Below, piece by piece: positions 26,449-35,534 of a stretch of DNA of 64,000 nucleotides. Position 1 is the first letter of the stretch, and every line of letters starts with the position of its first letter. The DNA is taken from contig JBMNVR010000013.1 in NCBI GenBank assembly GCA_050946935.1, forward strand, positions 9,132 through 73,131, in the 5' to 3' direction. The translations under genes and the position numbers were made by a program. Under the pieces are notes generated by a model, which worked only from the letters and a program-made list of their open reading frames with translations, did not search any database and was not told the DNA's origin. Origin of the DNA: UQRS01 sp050946935. Lineage in GTDB: Bacteria > Bacillota > Clostridia > Oscillospirales > Acutalibacteraceae.

Positions 26449-27555
26449 ATGCTTCAATTTGAGGAGCTGAAACTGCGGCTCGAAGGGCACCGCCCCGAGC
26501 TGGATGATTTGGGGGAGGCGCTCAATCTCGCCGCTGCGAAGGAAGAGATTGCCCGACTGGAGGCGCTGAGCGGCGAACCGGATTTCTGGGACGATCAGGA
26601 AAACTCCGGCAAGACGCTGCAAACCATCCGTCAACTGAAGAACAAGGTCGAAAGCTATGAGAAGCTGCGCGCCGATTTTGAGGACGCGCTGGTGCTGGAT
26701 GAGCTGGCGGACGAGGCGGAGGATCTTTCCATGCTGGAGGAGGTCACGGCTGCTGCCGACGATTTTGAGAAAAAGCTGGAGGATATGCGGCTTTCCACCC
26801 TCCTGACCGGTGAATACGACGGAAAAAATGCCATTCTGACCTTTCACGCCGGCGCCGGTGGAACCGAGGCGCAGGATTGGGCGGAGATGCTGTTCCGCAT
26901 GTATCAGCACTGGGGGGAGCGGCATGGCTATAAGGTCAGCACTCTCGACTATCTCGACGGGGAGGAGGCCGGCCTGAAAAGTGCGGTTATGCTGATCGAG
27001 GGGGAGAACGCCTATGGCTATCTGAAATCGGAGATCGGCGTCCACCGGTTGGTGCGGGTGTCTCCCTTTGACTCGTCGGGGCGGCGGCATACCTCCTTCG
27101 CCTCGCTGGAGGTTATGCCGGAGATTGACGACACCATTGAGGTGGAGATCAATCCCGATGACCTGCGGGTGGACACCTATCGTTCGTCGGGCGCGGGCGG
27201 ACAGCATATCAACAAAACCTCTTCGGCGATCCGGATCACGCATCTGCCTACCGGTATCGTCGTCGCCTGCCAGAACGAGCGCAGTCAGCACCAGAACCGG
27301 GAAATGGCCATGAAAATGCTCAAATCCAAGCTGGTGGAGATTAAAGAGCGCGAGCATCTGGAAAAAATTGAGGACATCAAGGGCGTGCAGAAGGAAATCG
27401 CCTGGGGCTCGCAGATCCGCTCCTATGTTTTTATGCCCTACACGCTGGCCAAGGATCACCGTACCGGGTTTGAAAACGGCAATATCAACGCGGTGATGGA
27501 CGGCGACATCGACGGCTTTATCAATGCGTATTTGAAAATGGAAAGCCAGAAATAG
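26449..27555 (+). CDS. prfB: Peptide chain release factor 2 without programmed frameshift
   Basis: 368 residues. Contains the stop-codon reading tripeptide SPF (VRVSPFDSSGRRHTS) typical of RF2 and the catalytic GGQ in GAGGQHINKTSSAIR. Terminates at UGA and UAA. Most RF2 genes need a +1 frameshift near codon 25 at an in-frame UGA; here the frame is continuous through that point (GEALNL), although a GGGGGAGG stretch, like the frameshift-stimulating internal Shine-Dalgarno, remains. The ATG at 26449 is chosen since AGGAAAGG directly abuts the ATG at 26440. Confidence 0.95.
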   Translation: MLQFEELKLRLEGHRPELDDLGEALNLAAAKEEIARLEALSGEPDFWDDQENSGKTLQTIRQLKNKVESYEKLRADFEDALVLDELADEAEDLSMLEEVTAAADDFEKKLEDMRLSTLLTGEYDGKNAILTFHAGAGGTEAQDWAEMLFRMYQHWGERHGYKVSTLDYLDGEEAGLKSAVMLIEGENAYGYLKSEIGVHRLVRVSPFDSSGRRHTSFASLEVMPEIDDTIEVEINPDDLRVDTYRSSGAGGQHINKTSSAIRITHLPTGIVVACQNERSQHQNREMAMKMLKSKLVEIKEREHLEKIEDIKGVQKEIAWGSQIRSYVFMPYTLAKDHRTGFENGNINAVMDGDIDGFINAYLKMESQK

Positions 27556-27629
27556 CGGTCCTTGCGGTTGCTTTTTCTGATAAAACGGATGAAAATGTTA
27601 AATTTATATCAATTCATCCGACAACCCAC

Positions 27630-27658
27630 TTGCTTTTTTGCGGGAAATCCTGTAAGAT
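27630..27658 (+). promoter_or_regulatory. Promoter of fba
   Basis: TTGCTT (27630-27635), 17-bp spacer, TAAGAT (27653-27658), 36 bases before the start codon. Confidence 0.65.
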
Positions 27659-27693
27659 AGATTCGTAAAAAATTTGACGGAGGTAGAAAGCTT

Positions 27694-28557
27694 ATGTTAG
27701 TTTCGGCAAAGGAAATGTTAACCAAGGCAAAGGCCGGCCATTACGCGGTTGGTCAGTTCAACATCAATAATCTTGAGTGGACCAAGGCGGTCCTCCTTAC
27801 GGCAGAGGAGCTGAAGTCCCCTGTGATCCTCGGCGTATCGGAGGGCGCGGGTAAATATATGTGCGGCTATAAGACGGTTGTCGGCATGGTCAACGGTATG
27901 CTGGAGGAGCTTGGGATCACCGTCCCGGTGGCTCTTCACCTCGACCACGGCAGCTACGAAGGCGCCCTCAAGTGTATTGAGGCCGGTTTCTCCTCGGTCA
28001 TGTTCGACGGTTCCCACTATCCGATTGAGGAAAACATTGAAAAGACCAAAGAGCTTGTAAAAATCTGCAGCGAAAAGGGTCTCTCCATCGAAGCCGAGGT
28101 CGGCTCGATCGGCGGGGAAGAGGACGGCGTCGTCGGTATGGGCGAGTGCGCTGACCCGCAGGAATGTAAGGCCATCGCCGATCTCGGCGTGACCATGCTG
28201 GCTGCCGGCATCGGCAACATCCACGGCAAATATCCCGAGAACTGGGCCGGCCTCAGCTTTGAGACACTCGACGCCGTACAGCAGCTTACCGGCGAGATGC
28301 CGCTGGTTCTGCATGGCGGCACCGGCATTCCGGAGGATATGATCAAAAAAGCCATCGGCCTTGGCGTGTCGAAGATCAATGTCAATACCGAGTGCCAGCT
28401 CTCCTTTGCGGCCGCCACCCGCAAGTATATCGAAGAGGGTAAGGACCTCCAGGGCAAGGGCTTCGACCCGAGAAAGCTGCTCGCCCCCGGGTTTGAGGCG
28501 ATCAAGGCTACCGTTAAGGAAAAGATGGAGCTGTTCGGCTCGGTTGGCAAAGCATAA
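27694..28557 (+). CDS. fba: Class II fructose-bisphosphate aldolase
   Basis: 287 residues. Zinc-site HLDHGS, VMFDGSHYP, EAEVGSIGGEEDG, LHGGTGIP and KINVNTE are typical of class II aldolases. Reversibly splits fructose 1,6-bisphosphate in glycolysis and gluconeogenesis. Single-gene unit with GGAGG before the ATG, own promoter and terminator. Tagatose-bisphosphate aldolases are close relatives, but fba is the likelier role for a stand-alone gene. Confidence 0.95.
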   Translation: MLVSAKEMLTKAKAGHYAVGQFNINNLEWTKAVLLTAEELKSPVILGVSEGAGKYMCGYKTVVGMVNGMLEELGITVPVALHLDHGSYEGALKCIEAGFSSVMFDGSHYPIEENIEKTKELVKICSEKGLSIEAEVGSIGGEEDGVVGMGECADPQECKAIADLGVTMLAAGIGNIHGKYPENWAGLSFETLDAVQQLTGEMPLVLHGGTGIPEDMIKKAIGLGVSKINVNTECQLSFAAATRKYIEEGKDLQGKGFDPRKLLAPGFEAIKATVKEKMELFGSVGKA

Positions 28558-28590
28558 GTTTTTCCTTTTTATAAATTTCCCCGTGCAAAG

Positions 28591-28636
28591 AACAAACAGC
28601 GGATGGGCGTATGACCTGTCCGCTGTTTGTTTTTAT
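28591..28636 (+). terminator. Terminator of fba
   Basis: 13-bp stem AACAAACAGCGGA / TCCGCTGTTTGTT with a 15-base loop and TTTT after it. Confidence 0.8.
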
Positions 28637-28914
28637 AAAGCTTCGGGCGTCACGGTATCCCGATCGGTTGTCTATAGCACCTTTTTGTCGTGCACGCTTC
28701 CCGGCTGCGGCTGATCTGCAGCCGGAGCGCTACCGCGCTTTTTCATGACGTTCGGTACAACCGGCTGTTGTATGTTTCTGCAAGGCGGCTTTTCGTGTCA
28801 TCAGACGGGGCGGTGCCCGGCACGCCAAAGTCTTCTTGTGCGCGCTTTTCCTGCTTTATGTGGGAATCGACAAAAATCCGACCCGGATCGGGTTGGATTT
28901 TTTCGCCTTTGCCG
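28637..28914. other. Intergenic region between fba terminator and typA promoter
   Basis: About 280 bases with no convincing ORF. A GGCTGC...GCAGCC inverted repeat lies near 28703-28725, followed by a short GCG/CGC hairpin and TTTTT near 28740; a second weak terminator is possible. Nothing else recognised. Confidence 0.35.
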
Positions 28915-28943
28915 TTGTGCTTTGATATGCGGTTTGGTATAAT
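28915..28943 (+). promoter_or_regulatory. Promoter of typA operon
   Basis: TTGTGC (28915-28920), 17-bp spacer, TATAAT (28938-28943), about 74 bases before typA. Confidence 0.75.
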
Positions 28944-29016
28944 ATATAAGTTAAAATGGGAATTGTAAAAGCGTATCGCTGGATGGATTGCCGGCGGGAG
29001 GAAAGGTGAAATCTTT

Positions 29017-30837
29017 ATGGATAAGACGGAAAATTTGCGGAATATTGCGATTATTGCCCACGTCGATCATGGTAAGACAACTTTGGTGGATCAGCTTTTG
29101 CGGCAAAGCGGCACCTTTCGTTCGAACGAGCAGGTGGCTGAACGGGTCATGGATTCTAATGATCTTGAGCGCGAGCGGGGGATCACCATCCTTTCCAAAA
29201 CCACCAGCGTGGTGTATCACGATATCAAGATCAACATTGTCGACACGCCCGGCCACGCCGACTTCGGTGGTGAGGTGGAGCGCATTCTCACCATGGTTGA
29301 CGGGGTGCTCCTGCTGGTTGACGCGTTTGAAGGTTGTATGCCCCAGACTCGATTTGTGCTGAAAAAGGCGCTTGCCCTCGGCAAAAAGCCGATCGTTGTC
29401 GTCAATAAAATCGACCGACCGATGGCTCGGCCTCTCGCCGTTGTGGATGAGGTGCTCGACCTCTTTATCGAACTCGGCGCAGATGATAACCAGATCGACT
29501 TCCCGGTGGTGTACGCCTCCGGCCGGGATGGATATGCATCGACCGATCCGGATAAAATAGGAACAGACCTGCAGCCTTTGTTTGAGATGATCGTGAATGA
29601 GATCGCGCCGCCCGAGGGGGATGCAAACGGCCCGCTGCAGGTGCTTTTCTCCAACATTGATTATGATCAGTTCATCGGCCGACTGGGCGTCGGCCGGGTT
29701 GAGAGGGGAAGCATCCGGGTTGGACAGACGGCTGTCCTCTGCCATACCGACGGCAGAACCTCGGGCGTGCGGATCGCCAAGCTCTACACCTTCCAGGGGC
29801 TGCGCCGGGTGGAGGTGGAGTCGGCCGGCCTGGGCGAGATTATCTCGGTCGCCGGGCTGGAGGATCTGAATATCGGGGAGACGCTTTGCGACAGCGAGCA
29901 TATTGACCCGTTGCCCTTTGTCAAAATCGATGAGCCGACCCTTTCCATGAATTTCATGGTCAACAACTCTCCCTTTGCGGGGCAGGATGGCAAGTTTGTC
30001 ACCTCCCGCAACCTGCGCGACCGCCTGTTTAAAGAGGTGGAGACCAACGTCAGCCTCCGCGTGAAGGAGACCGACTCGGCCGACACTTTCGAGGTGTCCG
30101 GCCGCGGCGAGCTGCATCTCTCGATTTTGATTGAGACCATGCGCCGCCAGGGGTATGAGTTTCAGGTTTCCCGTCCGACTGTCATCTATAAGCGGGAAGG
30201 GGACAAACTGCTGGAGCCGATCGAGCTTTTGATGATCGAGGTGCCGGAGGAGTATGTCGGCGCCGTGATGGAGCGCCTCGGTTCCCGTCACGCTGAACTG
30301 CAGAACATGGGCACAAGGGATGGCGGCACCTCTCATCTGGAGTTTTTGATCCCGGCCCGCGGCCTGATGGGCTACCGGTCGCAGTTTTTGACCGATACCA
30401 ACGGTAACGGCATCATGAACCATATTTTCCACGCTTATGAGCCGTACAAAGGGGACATCGAGCAGCGGCTGACCGGCTCGATTGTCGCGCACGAATCGGG
30501 GGAGGCAACCGGTTACGGCCTCTTCAATACCCAAAGCCGCGGCCGGCTCTTCATCGGGCCGGGAACCCCGGTGTATGAGGGCATGATTGTGGGCGAGAAC
30601 CCGAAAAATGAGGATATTGTCTGCAACGTATGCAAGAAAAAACAGGCCACCAATATGCGGGCGGCCGGCTCGGACGACGCGCTCAAGCTGGTGCCGCACT
30701 CGGTGCTGAGTTTGGAGCAGTCGCTGGAATTTATCAAGGACGACGAACTGGTGGAGGTTACGCCCAATCACATCCGGCTGCGTAAGCGGGTGCTTTCCAA
30801 GGAACTGCGGATGAAGGCGGCCAGTAAGCTGAAATAA
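29017..30837 (+). CDS. typA: Ribosome-associated GTPase TypA/BipA
   Basis: 606 residues, full length. GTPase motifs AHVDHGKTT, RERGITI, DTPGHADFGGEVER and NKIDRP, followed by EF-G-like domains and the BipA-specific C-terminal domain (TRDGGTSHLEFLIPARGLMG, NPKNEDIVCNVCKKK). Binds the ribosome and assists assembly or translation under stress. GGAGGAAAGG precedes the ATG. First gene of a likely four-gene unit reaching 33552. Confidence 0.97.
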   Translation: MDKTENLRNIAIIAHVDHGKTTLVDQLLRQSGTFRSNEQVAERVMDSNDLERERGITILSKTTSVVYHDIKINIVDTPGHADFGGEVERILTMVDGVLLLVDAFEGCMPQTRFVLKKALALGKKPIVVVNKIDRPMARPLAVVDEVLDLFIELGADDNQIDFPVVYASGRDGYASTDPDKIGTDLQPLFEMIVNEIAPPEGDANGPLQVLFSNIDYDQFIGRLGVGRVERGSIRVGQTAVLCHTDGRTSGVRIAKLYTFQGLRRVEVESAGLGEIISVAGLEDLNIGETLCDSEHIDPLPFVKIDEPTLSMNFMVNNSPFAGQDGKFVTSRNLRDRLFKEVETNVSLRVKETDSADTFEVSGRGELHLSILIETMRRQGYEFQVSRPTVIYKREGDKLLEPIELLMIEVPEEYVGAVMERLGSRHAELQNMGTRDGGTSHLEFLIPARGLMGYRSQFLTDTNGNGIMNHIFHAYEPYKGDIEQRLTGSIVAHESGEATGYGLFNTQSRGRLFIGPGTPVYEGMIVGENPKNEDIVCNVCKKKQATNMRAAGSDDALKLVPHSVLSLEQSLEFIKDDELVEVTPNHIRLRKRVLSKELRMKAASKLK

Positions 30838-30906
30838 GGATGCTTTTGGGCGGCGGATCCAGCTTGAAACCCGCGAAATCACAATACAAAAAGGAGCGCG
30901 CATAGC

Positions 30907-31698
30907 TTGATCCTGGATTTTCATACCCATGCTTTTCCGAAAAAAATTGCCGGAAAGGCGATGACGGTGCTCAGTAAAAATTCCGGCAATGTGGAGCCGC
31001 TGACCGATGGCACGGCGGCCGCCCTGCTCGCTCATATGGACAGCCGCGGCGTGGATAAGGCGGTCGTCCTCGGCATCGCAACCAATCCCCGGCAGCAGAG
31101 GAATGTCAACGATTTCGCTGCCTCGCTCTGCTCCGACCGGCTGATTGCCTTCGGCTCGGTGCATCCCGACGCGCCCGATGTGCTGGAGGAGCTGCACCGC
31201 ATCCGCGAACTTGGTTTACGGGGGGTTAAATTTCACCCCGAGTATCAGGGTTTTTTCGTGGACGAGGAGCGTATGCTCCCGATTTATGAGCTGTGCGACC
31301 GACTGGGGCTGGTCGTTGTCTTTCACGCCGGCGTGGACATCGGTTATCCCAACCCGGTGCACTGCCCGCCGGAGCGGCTGGCGCAGGTGCTCTCCGCCTT
31401 CCCGAAAGGGCGGTTGGTCGCCGCGCATTTCGGCGGTTATGCCCTCTGGACCGATGTTGAGCGGCATCTTGCAGGGAAGAATCTTTATCTCGACACGAGC
31501 TACAGCTATTCGCGGATGCCGGGGCCGCACGCCTCGGCTATCGTGAAGGCGCATGGCGCCGATCGGATTCTCTTCGGCAGCGATCTGCCCTGGAGCGATG
31601 AGCGGCAGGAGCGCCGCTTTGTTGAAAGCTTCGATGTAACCGAAGCGGAGCGGGAGGGAATCCTCGGCCTTAACGCAGTCAAATTACTGGGATTATAA
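30907..31698 (+). CDS. Amidohydrolase family 2 metal-dependent hydrolase
   Basis: 263 residues. TIM-barrel hydrolase features: FHTHAFP at the start (metal His pair), GVKFHPEYQGF, VFHAGVDIGYP, AAHFGG and the late LFGSDLPWSD with the metal Asp. PF04909-type amidohydrolases act as hydrolases or decarboxylases on varied substrates, so no substrate can be named. TTG start at 30907 preceded by AAAGGAGCG. 69 bases after typA, 13 before the exonuclease gene. Confidence 0.85.
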   Translation: MILDFHTHAFPKKIAGKAMTVLSKNSGNVEPLTDGTAAALLAHMDSRGVDKAVVLGIATNPRQQRNVNDFAASLCSDRLIAFGSVHPDAPDVLEELHRIRELGLRGVKFHPEYQGFFVDEERMLPIYELCDRLGLVVVFHAGVDIGYPNPVHCPPERLAQVLSAFPKGRLVAAHFGGYALWTDVERHLAGKNLYLDTSYSYSRMPGPHASAIVKAHGADRILFGSDLPWSDERQERRFVESFDVTEAEREGILGLNAVKLLGL

Positions 31699-31711
31699 AG
31701 CGGGTGACGTT

Positions 31712-32656
31712 TTGCATTATATATTGCTCGATCTGGAGTGGAACAGCGCCTACAGCGGTGCGCACAAAAAATTCATCAATGAGATTATTGAGATCGGCGC
31801 GGTCAAGTTGGATGAGGATTTGCGGGAGGTCGATTGTTTCCGGCAGACCATCCGTTCCGGCCTGACCCGTCGGCTGAGCGGCCGTTTCAAACGTTTGACC
31901 AACATCACAAATGAGGAGATGCGCGCCGGCGTCAGTCTGAGCGAGGGGCTACGCCGCTATGGCGAGTGGGTCGGCCCTGACGATATCACCATGACCTGGA
32001 GCAACACGGATTTGTATGTGCTGCTGGAGAATTGCCGCCTCTTCACCGAATGGGAGCGGCCGGTGTGCGTCGGCCGCTATGTCGACGTCCAGCGTTTCGT
32101 GCAGGAGGAGATGGCTCGCCGCGGCCTGATTGCGGATGCGAAGCAGCAGATTTCCCTGGGCCGCGCGGCCGAGCTGTTCGGCATTGATGTGGCCGAGCTT
32201 GACCTCCACCGGGCGCAAACCGACAGCCGTCTTTGCTGTCTGCTGCTGCAACGAACCTTTGACCCCATCCGTCTGGCGGCCGAGGTGCAGGATACCCGGG
32301 CGGCCGATTATTACGACCGGCTGACCTTCAAATCCTATGTGATTTCGGATATCCACAGCCCTGATATTGATCGGGAGGCGTTGAAATTTTGCTGCGAGGA
32401 TTGCGGTGCGCCGGCTCGGCGGCGGGGAAAATGGATTTTTAAGAGCCGATCCTTCCGTGCCCCTTTCCGATGCGAGGCGTGCGGGAAGGAATTTATCGGC
32501 CGGGCGGTATTCAAGAAGACCTACGACGGTGTGACGGTCAAGCATACGACCCGCCCGATGCCGGAGGAAGAGCTGCAATCGTCCCAGCCGCCGGCCTCTG
32601 GGGAGGCGGAAACGGCGCAGGCTGTCATGCCCGCGCAGGAGGCGGCGCGAAAATGA
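31712..32656 (+). CDS. DEDDh 3'-5' exonuclease (KapD/Exo III-like) with C-terminal zinc ribbon
   Basis: 314 residues. Exonuclease motifs: LLDLEWN (Asp/Glu pair), INEIIEIGAVKLDE, and late LDLHRAQTDSRL (His and Asp). Distinct from simple KapD proteins, a C-terminal part carries CCEDC and RCEAC pairs, a four-Cys zinc ribbon near residues 228-255, then a Ser/Pro/Ala-rich tail. Likely degrades RNA or DNA ends; which is not clear. TTG start with GGGTGA upstream. Its stop overlaps the next start by four bases (ATGA). Confidence 0.82.
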   Translation: MHYILLDLEWNSAYSGAHKKFINEIIEIGAVKLDEDLREVDCFRQTIRSGLTRRLSGRFKRLTNITNEEMRAGVSLSEGLRRYGEWVGPDDITMTWSNTDLYVLLENCRLFTEWERPVCVGRYVDVQRFVQEEMARRGLIADAKQQISLGRAAELFGIDVAELDLHRAQTDSRLCCLLLQRTFDPIRLAAEVQDTRAADYYDRLTFKSYVISDIHSPDIDREALKFCCEDCGAPARRRGKWIFKSRSFRAPFRCEACGKEFIGRAVFKKTYDGVTVKHTTRPMPEEELQSSQPPASGEAETAQAVMPAQEAARK

Positions 32657-33552
32657 GACTGGAAAAATGCACCCTGTGTCCCAGGGCATGCGGCGCCCTC
32701 CGGGACGAGGAAAGCGGCGCCGGCGCCTGCAAAATGCCCGCCCTGCCGGTATTGGCGAGGGCGGGTCTCCATTTTTATGAGGAACCCTGCATCAGCGGCA
32801 GCCGGGGGAGCGGCGCTGTCTTTTTCAGCGGCTGTGCGTTGGGCTGTGTTTTCTGCCAGAATCACGCCATCAGCGCCGGCCGGTTCGGCCGTCGGGTGAC
32901 GGTTGCCCGGCTGGCTGAGATTTTTCGCGAGCTGAAAGCGGCCGGTGCGCACAATATCAACCTGGTTAATCCAACCCACTTTGCGCCGGCCATCCGCGCG
33001 GCTCTCGATCTCTATCATCCGTCTATCCCGATCGTTTACAACACCGGCGGTTATGAGCGGGTGGAGACTCTGCGCCTGCTGGAGGGGTATATCGACATCT
33101 ATCTGCCCGATCTGAAGTATACGGATTCTGCCCGCGCGGCGCGCTATTCGGGCGCGGTCGACTATTTTCAATATGCTGCGCCCGCCCTGCGGGAGATGGC
33201 GCGCCAGACCGCCGGAGAAGTGGAGGAAGGCGGCCTCCTGAAGCGGGGGATGGTGGTCCGTCACCTCCTGCTGCCACAGGGGACGGCCGATGCGATCGCC
33301 GTCGCCCGCTTCGTGCGTGAGGCGTTGCCTGCGGCTCGGTTTTCGCTGATGCGGCAGTATCTCCCCCTCGGCCGTGCCGCCGATTTTCCGGAGATCAACC
33401 GCCGCGTCACCGACCGGGAATATGCCAAGGTCCTCGGCGTGGTGGAGGAACTGGGTTTCCCATCTGAGGTGTATGTGCAGGAAAAGGAAAGTGCAAAGCG
33501 GGAATTTATTCCCGCTTTTGATCTGACCGGAGTGGAAAAACCAAGCGTTTGA
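32653..33552 (+). CDS. PflX-type radical SAM protein
   Basis: 299 residues. CTLCPRACGALRDEESGAG at the start (first Cys cluster), then the radical SAM CALGCVFCQN (CxxxCxxC), followed by HNINLVNPTHFAP and IDIYLPDLKY. This matches COG1313, relatives of pyruvate formate-lyase activase with no proven substrate. The last ~25 residues (from SAKREF) are outside the usual family length and coincide with a terminator-like hairpin in the DNA (33495-33519), so the natural end may once have been earlier. Confidence 0.87.
   Translation: MRLEKCTLCPRACGALRDEESGAGACKMPALPVLARAGLHFYEEPCISGSRGSGAVFFSGCALGCVFCQNHAISAGRFGRRVTVARLAEIFRELKAAGAHNINLVNPTHFAPAIRAALDLYHPSIPIVYNTGGYERVETLRLLEGYIDIYLPDLKYTDSARAARYSGAVDYFQYAAPALREMARQTAGEVEEGGLLKRGMVVRHLLLPQGTADAIAVARFVREALPAARFSLMRQYLPLGRAADFPEINRRVTDREYAKVLGVVEELGFPSEVYVQEKESAKREFIPAFDLTGVEKPSV
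33495..33519 (+). terminator. Terminator-like hairpin inside the radical SAM coding region
   Basis: Perfect 11-bp arms AAAGCGGGAAT (33495-33505) and ATTCCCGCTTT (33508-33518) plus one more T. It ends about 30 bases before the stop codon of the gene that contains it. Confidence 0.6.
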
Positions 33553-33579
33553 ACATTTTGTAAACATCTTTAAATCCAG

Positions 33580-33608
33580 TTGACATATTTTCTTAAATGG
33601 TATAACAT
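33580..33608 (+). promoter_or_regulatory. Promoter of the hemolysin III gene
   Basis: TTGACA (33580-33585) with either TATAAC (33601-33606, 15-bp spacer) or TAACAT (33603-33608, 17-bp spacer). Confidence 0.65.
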
Positions 33609-33625
33609 AGTTTTGGAAACTATGT
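33605..33625. promoter_or_regulatory. 21-bp palindromic operator at the hemolysin III promoter
   Basis: Perfect 9-bp arms ACATAGTTT and AAACTATGT separated by TGG. It begins within the -10 box and covers the likely transcription start, the position expected for a repressor site. The cognate regulator is not evident. Confidence 0.6.
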
Positions 33626-33666
33626 CATAGAATATATTTGAGTATACCGTTTAGGAGGCGCGCAGT

Positions 33667-34347
33667 ATGAAACGTATCCGACTTGCCGACCGGACGCTGC
33701 CGGATTATACAAAAGGGGAAGAGGTATTCAACACGGTCTCGCATATTGTGGGAGGTGCGTTTGCCATCGCCGCGCTGGTGCTTTGCGTTGTAATGGCGGC
33801 GATGAACGGGACTGGCTGGGGCGTGGTTTCCGGCGCGATTTATGGGAGCACTATGATTTTGCTGTACACCATGTCCAGCATTTATCACGGACTGCGGCCG
33901 GTCATGGCCAAAAAGGTTTTTCAGATCATCGACCACTGTTCCATTTTTCTGCTGATTGCGGGGACCTATACGCCGATCACGCTGGTATCGCTGCGTCCGA
34001 CGCATCCTGTGGCGGCCTGGACGATTTTCGGAATCGTCTGGAGCTGCGCGGCGATCGGCATTGTATTTAACGCCATCGACCTTTCAGGATTCAAAGTGTT
34101 TTCGATGATTTGCTATCTTGGAATGGGATGGTGCATCGTCTTTGCGTTCCGCATGACGGCGCAGGCGCTGACCCTCCCCGGCACGGTTCTGCTGTTTGCC
34201 GGCGGCTTCTTTTATACGCTGGGCGCGGTGCTTTACGGCCTTGGGAAAAAGCATCGGTATATGCATTCGGTTTTCCACCTTTTCGTTCTGGCGGGGAGTA
34301 TTCTGCACTTCTTCATGATTTTGCTGTATGTCCTACCGGTGCGGTAG
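33667..34347 (+). CDS. trhA: PAQR-family membrane protein, hemolysin III/TrhA type
   Basis: 226 residues with seven membrane helices. Family signatures: EEVFNTVSHIVGG near the start, SSIYHGL, IIDHCSIFLLIAGTYTP and HSVFHLFVLAGSILHF, which supply the conserved His and Asp residues that bind zinc in PAQR proteins. Known as hemolysin III; bacterial members are linked to membrane-energetic homeostasis, so the hemolysin label is probably not its natural role. AGGAGG 10 bases before the ATG. Confidence 0.9.
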   Translation: MKRIRLADRTLPDYTKGEEVFNTVSHIVGGAFAIAALVLCVVMAAMNGTGWGVVSGAIYGSTMILLYTMSSIYHGLRPVMAKKVFQIIDHCSIFLLIAGTYTPITLVSLRPTHPVAAWTIFGIVWSCAAIGIVFNAIDLSGFKVFSMICYLGMGWCIVFAFRMTAQALTLPGTVLLFAGGFFYTLGAVLYGLGKKHRYMHSVFHLFVLAGSILHFFMILLYVLPVR

Positions 34348-34513
34348 ACCGGAGGTTTAGACAGAAAGCCAAGACATAAGACCACGGATGTGCAAAAACA
34401 GCTGCCACATCTGGATTGGAGAAGGGAAATTCCGCACAGAGGCGTCCTTTTGCTGCCGCGTTTCCTGATGGCCGCGCAGAGGAGGGGACGCGCTTTCATC
34501 CTGTTTATTCCGC

Positions 34514-34560
34514 CACAATAAAAAAACAGAACAGGCCCGTGGAATGCTCCACGGGCCTGT
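34514..34560 (-). terminator. Terminator of tsf
   Basis: Perfect 13-bp stem ACAGGCCCGTGGA / TCCACGGGCCTGT with a four-base loop; on the minus strand it runs into TTCTGTTTTTTTATT. On the plus strand there is no T-tract. Confidence 0.85.
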
Positions 34561-34600
34561 CTTGCTTTCAACAAACACTGCAAAGAAATGAGCAGCGTCT

Positions 34601-35503
34601 TTATTTTACCATGCTGGCGACTTCGTCGGCAAAGTTATCCTCACGCTTTTGAATGCCCTCACCCTTCTCAAACCGGACGAAGGAGAGTACCTTAATCTCG
34701 CCGCCGAGATCGCCGGCGACCTTCGCCAGATACTTGGATACGGTGTAATCTCCATCCTTGACAAAGACCTGATCCATCAGGCAGTTTTCCTTGTAGAACT
34801 TGCCGATCTTGCCCATGACGATCTTCTGCGCGATGGCCTCTGGCTTGCCCTCGTCGATAACCTGCTGGGTGAGAATTGCCTTCTCCTTCTCCAGCACGTC
34901 GGCCGGAACCGAAGCCTCGTCCAGATAAGAGGGGTTGATGGCCGCGATCTGCATCGCGACATCCTTGGCTGCTTCTTTAAACGAGTCGGCTGACGCGATC
35001 GCGTCGGTGGTGTCAAACTTTACCATGACGCCGATCCGGCCGCCGCCATGGGTGTAGGTGGAGACGATTCCTTCATACCGCTCGAACCGACGAATTTTGA
35101 TATTCTCCCGCACCGAGAGGAAAAGCTCCTGCACCATCTCGGCGACGGTCTGGCCGTCCTCCTTGCACTCGAGCAGTGCGTCGACATCGGCCGGGTTCTG
35201 CCGGGCGATGATGCCGGCGATTTTTTTGGTCAGATCCTTGAAACCGTCGCTGTTGGCGACAAAGTCGGTTTCCGCGTTGATTTCCACAACGACACCGGCT
35301 CCGTCGATTTCAGCGGCGTAGACGGTGCCTTCCGCGGCGATGCGGCCGGCCTTTTTTGCCGCCTGGGCCAAGCCCTTCTCTCTCAGAAAATCAACGGCGG
35401 CATCCATGTTGCCGTCGCACTCGACCAGTGCCTTTTTGCAGTCCATCATACCGCAGCCGGTCTTCTCCCGGAGGGCCTGGACATCCTTTGCAGTAAATGC
35501 CAT
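34601..35503 (-). CDS. tsf: Translation elongation factor Ts
   Basis: 300 residues. REKTGCGMMDCKKALVE near the N-terminus and AETDFVANSDGF, the signature that contacts EF-Tu. Exchanges GDP for GTP on EF-Tu. ATG at 35501-35503 (MAFTAKDV) is preferred: AGGAGG lies ten bases away, whereas the ATG at 35510-35512 nearly touches it. Downstream of rpsB in the usual operon. Confidence 0.97.
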   Translation of the reverse strand: MAFTAKDVQALREKTGCGMMDCKKALVECDGNMDAAVDFLREKGLAQAAKKAGRIAAEGTVYAAEIDGAGVVVEINAETDFVANSDGFKDLTKKIAGIIARQNPADVDALLECKEDGQTVAEMVQELFLSVRENIKIRRFERYEGIVSTYTHGGGRIGVMVKFDTTDAIASADSFKEAAKDVAMQIAAINPSYLDEASVPADVLEKEKAILTQQVIDEGKPEAIAQKIVMGKIGKFYKENCLMDQVFVKDGDYTVSKYLAKVAGDLGGEIKVLSFVRFEKGEGIQKREDNFADEVASMVK

Positions 35504-35534
35504 GATACTCATACCTCCTGATATTTTAAAAATA

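Noticed and set aside
28951..31197. 748-codon antisense frame over typA
   Set aside because: Low-complexity His/Arg-rich translation typical of reverse frames; the sense genes are conserved.
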